Assembly (NCBI GenBank): GCA_004335635.1 | Contig: QAXH01001309.1 | Coordinates: 1 to 16,713, forward strand | Direction of reading: 5' to 3' | Origin: Chloromonas sp. AAM2 | Lineage: Eukaryota > Chlorophyta > Chlorophyceae > Chlamydomonadales > Chlamydomonadaceae | Length of the DNA: 16,713 nucleotides | Part shown: in pieces, positions 10,701 through 16,713 of the stretch | How the letters are laid out: the number at the start of each line of letters is the position of its first letter | Position numbering within the stretch: position 1 is the first letter of the stretch | Made by a program: the position numbers and the translations under genes | Notes under the pieces: model-generated | The model's database searches: none | Told to the model about the DNA's origin: nothing | The model's input: only the letters and a program-made list of their open reading frames with translations

Positions 10701-12158
10701 GGAAAAATTCGCGAAAGTTGGTCGAAAACCTTACAAATTTCAGGAGAATATCGCAGCAAACTCAGGTTTAGTCGTGTCCGGGTCATAGCGACTGTCATGT
10801 CTTAGTCGAATTGAGAGTCGAATTCAAAGTCTGCGACTGTTCAAGTCAGCACAATCATTACCTAAAGGGCCAATTAGCGCTACAGATGCAGCTGGCTGCA
10901 AGTGCCATGCATTGTCCTCAATCCAGGCTGCCACGCCTCAGTGCCAGGCATTCTCCTCGACAAAGTTAGTACAGCCTTGGCACTCATGGCCCCACTGTGG
11001 AATGGCTGTCAGGTGCTCGCACAATGGGCCTGGGACGGCCCGGGCAGGTGGTGCTCGTGTCGTCTGCACAGGAGTGGGTGCAGGCGGAGCACGTGCCAGC
11101 TGCACAGAGGTTTCCTGACCTCCGACCTGCCCAAAACAAGAGCTGTGGCCAGGTGCTGTGGCATAGCAGCAGTCGTCTTGGCAGGCTGGGCGGGCGTCTT
11201 CAATCGGGATGTGCCGCCTGCTGGTTGTCGTCTGTTGCGTGGGCCCAACGAGGATTCAAAACATGTCCCAAGCCGGAAGCAGCAACCGTGAGAGCTCTAA
11301 AGCGCAGAAACACGGTATCAGTGCCCTTAGTCGACATTGAGCGCCGCAGGCAAGCGAATTTCGCGAGAGTTAGTCGAAATTGGCTCCGAAACCAGCCGAT
11401 TTTTGCAAGAAACGTCTTTTCCCCGCTTGAAGTTCGACTAATTTAGTGCGTCAGTACGGTATGCAATGAGAGGCTGTTATACCACACACTGGTGGTGTTG
11501 TCCCATTGCATAGCATGGCTGTGCCAGCTTTTGGGCCAGTTTTGTGAGTTTCATGTTGCACCCTGCAGGCTGTGTGGTACTTTGCCACCGCGCGGTTCCT
11601 GTTCGAGGGCCGGCTCGCCTGGGACACGCTGCAGCCCGTGCCCGACATGAGCCCTGAGATGTTCGTGCCCGTGGTGTTCGTCATGTGGATGAACACTGTG
11701 GCTCTGGCGTTGCTATTAGGTGGGTGGGCGAAGCACTGAGCCACACACCGAACTCATGACATACCATCATGCTGAGAGATCTGCAGCATGAGCCGTCTTG
11801 GCAAAGGTCTGGTTGCAAACATTTGTTTGAAGGCCAAGGAAACCTGCTGCCTGTCAGTCATTGTAATAGACGTGCCTGAAGTGAGCAGAGGAGAGTATAT
11901 GCTTGTGAGCCAAAGAAAAGTGCAACACGCTCACGTGTTCATGCTCCTGTTTGATTGGTTGTGGCCGCAGTGTTCGTATTCATGCGTTGGTGGTATTCGG
12001 CGCATCTGAACGAGCACCTGAGGTCCAACTGCTTCGTGGAGCGCACCTTAGTGTCAGTGCCAGCGGGAGGTAACCGCACGCCCGGCGTTAAGGCCATGGG
12101 GGAGACACGTGGTGCTGCGAACCATGAACTCATGCCCCTGGTGTCTCGCTTGTCATGA
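7707..12158 (+). CDS. TMEM45/DUF716 family multi-pass membrane protein (7 exons, 346 aa)
   Basis: Exons 7707-7793, 8094-8356, 8914-9017, 9536-9618, 10197-10361, 11569-11719 and 11971-12158. Every junction is GT/AG and every phase fits (0, 2, 1, 0, 0, 1); the sum is 347 codons with stop. The ATG sits in gccacaATGG context. Family marks: HVVPGAF (44-50), matching the HALPG start of TMEM45 helix 1; LREGHF then HTWQNAWTLFAFLAAG (126-152); LPPNLPHLM (163-171); GVHQDMLDAMVYYLL (186-200), matching the HGREMLD region; LAELARPDAFWL; QAVWYFATARFLFEGRLAWD across exons 5-6. About six or seven hydrophobic helices. Known: the family is poorly characterised, with animal members in Golgi/endolysosomal membranes and plant members linked to defence. 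Unusual: a His-rich N-terminus (DHHNGTGHGHH). The final exon reads through a possible donor (GGAG|GTAACC, about 12069) to the stop at 12156-12158; the alternative C-terminus was not traced. Confidence 0.85.
8357..8913 (+). other. TMEM45 gene intron 2
   Basis: 557 bp, donor GAG|GTGAGT, acceptor ggctgcag, phase 2. It contains CAT/ATC-rich simple sequence around 8500-8530. No gene-like content is seen. Confidence 0.75.
9067..9245 (+). pseudogene. possible Ty1/copia Gag (UBN2-type) relic in TMEM45 intron 3
   Basis: A plus-strand frame different from the flanking exons reads DRLHAIRLQILGNHDMVA, then TVLAALPEHYSQ, then VQQPVKSVMDHIK and a stop. The order (helix, short DMV segment, then L-x-x-LP-x-x-Y) follows the Gag domain of copia retrotransposons, which have the pattern lL.sLP..y. 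Only about 60 residues remain and no protease, integrase or reverse transcriptase accompanies them. It lies wholly in intron 3 (9018-9535). This is a pattern-level call and could be chance. Confidence 0.4.
9619..10196 (+). other. TMEM45 gene intron 4 with an A+T-rich patch
   Basis: 578 bp, donor CAG|GTGAGG, acceptor gtttgcctgcag, phase 0. Positions 10031-10081 are almost pure A/T (attaacatgttaaataat and onward), sharply unlike the surroundings. A 109-codon minus-strand frame at 9645-9974 covers much of the intron, but I do not recognise it. Confidence 0.7.
10471..10553. repeat. 83-bp foldback with 11-bp terminal inverted repeats
   Basis: TCTAGGGTTGT (10471-10481) is the exact reverse complement of ACAACCCTAGA (10543-10553). 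Further inside, GCTATTCGAAT and ATTCGCTATGC-type stretches also pair imperfectly, so the whole unit can fold on itself. It looks like a small MITE or foldback in TMEM45 intron 5. No target-site duplication is clear. Confidence 0.55.
10644..11459. mobile_element. 816-bp TIR element, TA-flanked, in TMEM45 intron 5
   Basis: The left end CCGTACTGACGCATAAAAG (10644 on) and the reverse complement of the right end CCGTACTGACGCACTAAAT (from 11459 leftward) share a perfect 13-bp terminal inverted repeat that continues imperfectly to GTCGAA. Both ends abut TA (10642-10643 and 11460-11461), the target of Tc1/mariner-type elements; ATGCAA also occurs just outside each side. TCGAA and TTCGCGA motifs recur subterminally. 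No transposase is seen, so it would be non-autonomous. The GC-rich centre (about 10900-11290) has open frames that may be captured host sequence. Superfamily is not certain. Confidence 0.75.
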
Positions 12159-12311
12159 TTTGCAACATGTTTGACACTGTTATATGTGAACCTTTGGAGT
12201 TCCAAACAGAGACATCATTCTGTTGAAATTTTCTGAGAGTTTTCAACGTTATACAGTGACAGTCCCTATTTCCGACCGGCCCAAGATCCGATCAGTGTTC
12301 AGGGCTGCGTT

Positions 12312-12316
12312 TGTAA
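12312..12316 (+). terminator. candidate TMEM45 polyadenylation signal (TGTAA)
   Basis: First TGTAA downstream of the TMEM45 stop codon, 154 bp past it and inside the left part of the Fanzor-bearing TIR element. No TGTAA occurs in 12159-12253. The next one seen is near 13090. Confidence 0.45.
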
Positions 12317-12343
12317 GGGGACTCACACCCCATGACGGCTCTC

Positions 12344-12793
12344 TTAACCGCCAGCATTGTCCTCTATTGCAGCGTCCATTGCCACACCCTGGGCAATGGC
12401 CTCCAGCTCCTCCAGCTCCTCTAGCTCCTCAGCTGCGTCACGCCGTGCCAGCGGTCTGCGCAGCGCTGGCGGACGTTGCGGGCCAGCCGCCTCACACTCC
12501 AGCAGGCATCTCATGTTGCGTGCAGCGTTGAAGTCGCGATTCCACACGGTGTGGCAGCGGTGGTCGCTTGCAATCCGCTGTCTGCACGCAAATGATGAGG
12601 CAATGGTCTCATCATTTTGGTGACTGGGCAAAGGCTTTGGTGACTGGGTGGATAAAGGGTCCACAGCAATTATACTTACTGCAGGTATCAGTACTAGAGA
12701 CCTCTTGAAAGCGTAGAAGACGCCACCGCACGAGCAAGCTGACTTGGGATAAAGACTTGCATCATGGAGCAGTCCGTTTTGCCAGAGCGCCAC
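12344..12793 (-). pseudogene. Fanzor (eukaryotic TnpB-like RNA-guided nuclease) C-terminal relic
   Basis: The minus-strand frame contains HRCHTVWNRDFNAARNM (plus positions 12512-12562). NRDxNAAxN with a preceding cysteine is the signature of the last RuvC segment (third catalytic Asp, here at 12533-12535) and the adjacent zinc ribbon of TnpB/Fanzor proteins. The zinc-ribbon cysteines look incomplete (CRQ...HRC), and the wedge, REC and first two RuvC parts are absent, so no nuclease can be made. After the motif come GPQRPPALRRP and a Glu-Leu-rich EELEELEELE run encoded by a CTC repeat. Family knowledge: Fanzors travel inside several eukaryotic transposon types, including mariner-like ones, and occur in green algae. 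Confidence 0.7.
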
Positions 12794-12812
12794 AAAGATC
12801 GATCGACGCGTG

Positions 12813-12839
12813 GATGGCGTAGATAGCGTAGATAGCGTA
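12813..12839. repeat. 9-bp tandem repeat, three units
   Basis: gatggcgta, gatagcgta, gatagcgta in tandem, just inside the right terminal repeat of the Fanzor-bearing element. Confidence 0.8.
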
Positions 12840-12863
12840 GGTCGGATACAGGGACAGTCACTA

Positions 12864-13868
12864 TACTTTTGACCTGAACGCGTCAGTCATTAGCGTACGT
12901 CAGAGGCCGTGATGTCATCCCCGATCATGTCATCAGATCTGATGAATGGTATATTACATGGGCAGCCTGGAGTGCGCTTGTCCCAGGTCAAGACAGTGCA
13001 GTCATAAGAATACTTCAAGGACATGTTTGCGTGCGGTCGGCTCTGCCAAAATCAAGGAGGGTAACCCTCACAGGCTACACTTTGGCTTGTAATATTTCAG
13101 TCTTCCAACGTATGCACTGCCTAAACATGAATGCTCGGTTGTTTGACTCTCGTTTCGGGCTTAGTACCAGCAGCCCAATGCGAACTTTGAACTTCTTTTA
13201 CAGGGTAGGTCAGGGCGGTACACATCCTGCCCCGTGTCATGTGACGGCTTCCCTGACATAAACTTGCCTCTCTCGTGGCAACCACGTGGCTGGCCTGACT
13301 GGATTGCAGGTGACGAGTACGGCTCTGTTGCTTGCTGGCAAACATTTGATTCGCAGCTCTGGTCAGACGCACCTCTGCACAAGCCAGCGTGCTATCACTG
13401 GGTTGTACTGTGTGTGATGTTGCGCTCATGTTTTGTGCGTTTGTTGGGACGAGCGGTTTGTGTGTTTGTTAGAAGCTTGACAAATCGCCTTGCTCAACAT
13501 ACAGTGCTGACAACTGGCACTTCGGTAGCCTTGCAAGGTTTGGGGCAGAGCACGAGATTACAGGTAGAAACAAGCCCCCTTCCCCCCCACCCCCTCCCCC
13601 CCCAATGTCACTCTAAAAAGAACGAAAGCAAGGCTGGCCCAACAGCACGTGGCACCGTCAAGTCCGCCTGACGTAACCAATATTTATTCTCTTGTCACAA
13701 GGGGTTGCTCAATGTCCGTTGGTGTTGCGTTTTTGTTACGTCCATGCCATCGATGTGCGATGCCCAGGCTCTGATCGCAACCTATCTCATGTTGAAGTAA
13801 CCGGGTTACTGGCCAGACCAAAAACCGTTTCATTCTTGTTGTCAGAAATTAGGTTGGCAAGGCTATGA
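12864..13868. other. intergenic stretch without a recognised gene
   Basis: About 1 kb between the TIR element and the polymerase relic. The ORFs here are short, on both strands, with no recognisable motif and no flanking splice sites in compatible phase. It contains a 13-bp palindrome (gagggtaaccctc, near 13056) and a C-rich run. Confidence 0.5.
13575..13603. repeat. C-rich homopolymer-like tract
   Basis: 29 bases of almost only C broken by t and a. It is simple sequence; the complementary G-rich strand could form a quadruplex. Confidence 0.8.
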
Positions 13869-14022
13869 TTGCGCCAAGAATTGGGCATTCCAAGGTTGAC
13901 CCCCACTCTCTTGCGTGCTTGCATGGTCTCCAACTTTTGCGCGAGACATCGTCAGGCAGCCATCTCCGGCTTTGAAAAGGACCTGTTCAAGCTGCTCATG
14001 AACTCGGCGCGGCCATGTTCAG
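13869..14022 (+). pseudogene. family-B DNA polymerase relic (Polinton/virophage-like type)
   Basis: The plus frame reads RHRQAAISGFEKDLFKLLMN followed by SA (13947-14009). EKD-x-FKL-x-x-NS is the conserved block that precedes the FGKTMEN-type motif in protein-primed B-family polymerases of Polintons/Mavericks, virophage-like elements and linear plasmids. Directly after it the frame breaks: an ATGTTC (MF) in another frame lies 5 bp downstream, as expected of a frameshifted decayed copy. Nothing else of the polymerase and no exonuclease, capsid or integrase gene is in the window. It is a short remnant and the call rests on one motif. Confidence 0.5.
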
Positions 14023-14412
14023 GTAGTTACCAGTCACAGCTGTGGCGTCCCAGGTGGCAACCAAGCCTCACGCGCGTGCAGAAAGGTTCAGGTTCTCACA
14101 GAAACAATGGCAGTAAGGTTCTGACCCAGGTGATGTAACACTGGGCAGGCAACTCAGCTCAAACCGGTTGCAGCCAGCTTATGCACGGGGGTTTCAGAAC
14201 CATAAGCACATACCTGACAGCCTGGGCTGACTGTTCATCCTGTGATCCATGTCTGACCCGCGAGGCGGAGAAACAATCAGTGTGTGAATAACTGACAAGG
14301 GTAACTGACCCTGAAACGGACGCTGCTGAGGGCGACCATTTACCTATCAGTGTCGCACTCCAAGCGTCTCATCGCTCTGTGTGATTCTGGTCCACACGAC
14401 CATCAGCTCAAT
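14023..14412 (+). promoter_or_regulatory. upstream region and presumed 5' UTR of the GLTSCR1-domain gene
   Basis: 390 bp between the polymerase relic and the ATG at 14413. The ATG frame is open upstream to 14350 without another ATG, so 14413 is the first usable start. No clear TATA box is seen. Confidence 0.4.
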
Positions 14413-16480
14413 ATGGCGACGAGCACATCTCAAAAGACGTCAGCAGAAGCGCGTGCACATAAACGACAAGTGGAGCTGCTAAATGAGGATGCGAAGCGGC
14501 TTTGCTCTTTGGACGTGCAAACACCCTTTCGGAGCTTACAGGATGCCGTAGACCGTCTGCTTCCCTTTCATGTGCGTATGCATGTCTTCACGGCTGCTAT
14601 GCCATGCAGGTATCATGTCAGAAGTGCATGCCAGCAAGTTGAATGCCATGCCACCTGTTCATGCATGCAGATCTTTGGTGCGCTTGAGCCCGATGCAGCA
14701 GACCTGGAGGAGGTTCAGGGTGTGCCAAACCCAGAGCTCATCATCAGCCGCAGCCATCAGGTGTCGCAGCAGGTATGCCTGGGCATCCTGTGCAGCCGGG
14801 TCAAACAGGCCACCCATTACAACAGATGCAACATGGCCTATATGCAACATGAGTGCCACTTTCATGTGAGATACGTGCACCTGCCGTAGTTCGGCCATGC
14901 GGCATGGCTGCTAGCCCTTTGATGCTTATCATACTTCTACATGATCTACTCTTTATCCTGACCGAGGAATTGACAGCACAAACACACCTGATTACCACTG
15001 GCAGCAGATGCAATACAATCCACTCCTTGTTGTGCATACTAAGCTAGGCATGCCCGGCCATAGGTTGCATGCAGTCTCAACTAGGCATGCCTGGCCATCT
15101 GGAGCGCGTACTGGGATGCACACCCTATATTCACATCCGGCCTACTGTGGCATGTGTCATCAGCACACACCACCAAGCCCAACGCACCATGCCATCATGC
15201 ACAAATCCATGACCATGCCACCACAGATCCATGCCAATGCCATGGAGGCGGTGCGGCGTGTTGAGTCCCTGCGTCAGCGCGTGGACGCGGCCCAGCAGCG
15301 CTACTCCCTGCCCCCAGCCCTGCAGCACACACTTCTGCCGGAGGATAGGTACATGATAGCAAGGGCTGCACTGCAGGTGGGTGGGATGGCCAAGCAGCAT
15401 GCAGTGTGCAAAAGTCGCGGCAGCAGTTGTGGTGTGGATGTGGGCATGACAGATGCCGCAATGTCGGCGTGCAGACACGACAGATGTCGCATGAATTAGG
15501 ATTGAGCTGGCAGAGCCTTGCACGACAGTGCAGCCAGGTGTGCTGCTGCAGCTGAATCAGGCCAGAGGTAGTTGAGCTGTACTGTGCTGAAATGAAGCGG
15601 CCTGTAAGGGTAACATTGCATGTTGCACACCCTGTAATGCATCACAGGGTAGGAGGAAGCAAGCACCGTTGGGTGGGTCCTGGGTGCATAGCGTGTGCAT
15701 GGCGGGCTGACTGTTCGTTACGTGCATGCACTGTGCATGTTGCAGGAAGCCAGAGAGCAGCTAGACCGCGAGCGGCGCAAGCCACCCGGTTACATGACAC
15801 CAGACAGAGAGGAAGAAATGGTCGAGGTACCCGAGCCAGAGCTGATAGCAGTGCCCCAGGAGGGACCAGCCGCACCAGGCGTCCAGCAGCAGCAGGCCAG
15901 TATAGAAGCGGCTGTGGCAGCCGCAGCTGAAGCAGCTGCTGGCACAGCGCAGGCGGCTGGGGCACCACTGGGCATGGTTGTGCAGGGTGCTGGTGCAGAA
16001 GCAGCGGTTGCTGGTGCAGCTGGTGCGGCTGGTATGGGTATGGAGGAAGCTGCCTTGGTGGAAGAGTTACAGGGTGTGCTGGAGCAGGTGGCAGCTGCGG
16101 AACAAGCCGCGGGTGTGGCTGCCAGTGAAGAGGGCGAAGATGGGGAGAGTCTGATGGAACCGGGCGAAGGGGAAGGCGAGGAGGAAGGCACGCAGGAAGG
16201 CGAGGAGGAGGGAGAGGGAGAGGAAATCGATGAGGGTGAAGTGGGAGAGCAGGAGGAAGGAGAGGAGGACAGTGATGTTGCTTTGGATGAGGGCGCAGAA
16301 GGATCAGAGGATGAGTATGGCGAAGGGGAAGGCGATGGCGAGGGTGATGGGTTGCAAGAGGCTGGGCAAGAGGGAGAGTATGAAGAAGATGTGTCCTCTT
16401 TAGCTGATGATGACGATGATGACATGGCAGCGGATGCTGCCGAAGTCGAGGATACTGACATGCAGGACCCGGACGAGTAA
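14413..16480 (+). CDS. GLTSCR1-domain protein, BICRA/BRIP-like SWI/SNF subunit (4 exons, 381 aa)
   Basis: Exons 14413-14571, 14671-14772, 15227-15376 and 15746-16480. All introns are GT/AG and phase 0. The GLTSCR1 domain spans about residues 38-155: TPFRSLQDAVDRLLPFH (37-53) matches the family's FxSLEDAxxRLLPYHV block; then a helical stretch HANAMEAVRRVESLRQRVD (exon 3); LLPEDRYMIARAALQ; and EAREQLDRERRKPPGY (138-153). Known: the domain marks animal BICRA/BICRAL (non-canonical BAF) and plant BRIP1/2 (BRM-associated complex), where it binds the remodelling ATPase module. After it come an Ala-rich segment (AAVAAAAEAAAGTAQAAG) and a strongly acidic last ~115 residues of Glu/Gly/Asp, ending DMQDPDE. 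Inferred: nuclear chromatin-remodelling subunit. The short N-terminus and the acidic tail differ from animal and plant members. The acidic tail is low complexity and its function is unknown. Confidence 0.82.
15044..15098 (+). repeat. short direct repeat in GLTSCR1-gene intron 2
   Basis: CTAGGCATGCCCGGCCAT (15044-15061) and CTAGGCATGCCTGGCCAT (15081-15098) differ at one base and start 37 bp apart. Each contains the GGCATGCC palindrome. A recent local duplication is likely. Confidence 0.75.
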
Positions 16481-16656
16481 CGGCGAGTAATGAACATTCT
16501 GCGTAGTGATGCCCTTTCTAGCTGCATGGATCGGGAGACCATGTTGTTTGGCTTTTGTGCTTTGATAAACCTAGAGATTTTCTTTCAAGGCAATTGAACG
16601 CAGATGTCTTCTTTCACAGGACAGTGAGGTTAAGACCTGTCACCTGTACGTCGTGT

Positions 16657-16661
16657 TGTAA
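16657..16661 (+). terminator. polyadenylation signal (TGTAA) of the GLTSCR1-domain gene
   Basis: tgttgtaagtg, 176 bp after the stop codon at 16478-16480; the first TGTAA in the 3' flank, at a distance typical of chlorophycean 3' UTRs. Confidence 0.65.
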
Positions 16662-16713
16662 GTGTTGTTGTTTGAGAGAGGATGTGTGTCGTGGGCGCTT
16701 GATTGGTATTCTC

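Larger units (their letters stand above)
12254..12863. mobile_element. 610-bp mariner-like TIR element (TA target) carrying a Fanzor relic
   Basis: The left end CAGTGACAGTCCCTATTTCC (12254 on) and the reverse complement of the right end TAGTGACTGTCCCTGTATCC (from 12863 leftward) match at 20 of 24 positions, both continuing to GACC. TA dinucleotides flank both ends (12252-12253 and 12864-12865), as for Tc1/mariner insertions. The inside carries the C-terminal part of a Fanzor/TnpB-like protein on the minus strand and no transposase. Inferred: an internally deleted, non-autonomous derivative of a larger Fanzor-bearing element. It lies 95 bp past the TMEM45 stop codon. Confidence 0.75.

Noticed and set aside
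12357..12623. Plus-strand ORF starting with a run of serines
   Set aside because: Antisense of the Glu-Leu repeat and zinc-ribbon region of the Fanzor relic; the minus frame carries the recognisable motif.
13121..13429. Minus ORF of 102 codons in the intergenic stretch
   Set aside because: No motif, no compatible splice partners, and an overlapping plus ORF of similar length, as expected of non-coding DNA.
4265..13894. 15-bp identical string ttgggcattccaagg at 4265-4279 and 13880-13894
   Set aside because: A single match of this length in a window this size can occur by chance and nothing around it matches.
15790..16542. 250-codon Ser-rich minus-strand ORF
   Set aside because: It is the antisense shadow of the GAG/GAA-rich acidic tail of the GLTSCR1-domain gene.
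1..16713. CRISPR array, tRNA, rRNA or bacterial operon structure
   Set aside because: No regularly spaced repeats, no cloverleaf-like sequence or rRNA segments recognised, and the genes are spliced.

Overview
The window is nuclear DNA of a green alga, most likely a chlorophycean (volvocalean-type) species. Three things point there: protein-coding genes are split by introns of about 250-1200 bp with GTGAG/GTAAG...CAG borders, TGTAA polyadenylation motifs lie downstream of the genes (a chlorophycean habit), and the proteins have long Ala/Gln/Pro/Ser-rich low-complexity stretches. It is not bacterial: no long gene-dense ORFs, no operons, and real proteins appear only after splicing. All gene models below were assembled by hand from splice sites and reading-frame phase.

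Layout. (1) Positions 1-7120, minus strand: a large FHA-domain gene. Five exons (7057-7120, 6293-6436, 5956-6020, 4299-5594, 459-3956) join in phase to give an N-terminal forkhead-associated domain followed by about 1550 residues of low-complexity sequence with an SQ/TQ cluster. A possible further 3' exon runs off the left edge (1-127). (2) 7121-7706: a 586-bp divergent intergenic region. (3) 7707-12158, plus strand: a seven-exon, 346-residue TMEM45/DUF716 multi-pass membrane protein gene. Its introns carry mobile debris: a possible copia Gag relic, an 83-bp foldback and an 816-bp TIR element. (4) 12159-14412: gene-poor stretch with a 610-bp TA-flanked TIR element holding the C-terminus of a Fanzor/TnpB-like nuclease, a C-rich tract and a degraded family-B DNA polymerase fragment of Polinton/virophage type. 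(5) 14413-16480, plus strand: a four-exon, 381-residue GLTSCR1-domain protein (BICRA/BRIP type, SWI/SNF subunit) with a very acidic tail.

The three genes do not form an obvious pathway. A DNA-damage or phospho-signalling adaptor and a chromatin-remodelling subunit are both nuclear; the TMEM45 protein is a membrane protein. The novelty lies mainly in the mobile-element layer: a Fanzor remnant inside a mariner-like TIR element in the 3' flank of the TMEM45 gene, a nearby B-type polymerase relic, and a copied TMEM45 exon/intron boundary inside the first intron of the neighbouring FHA gene.
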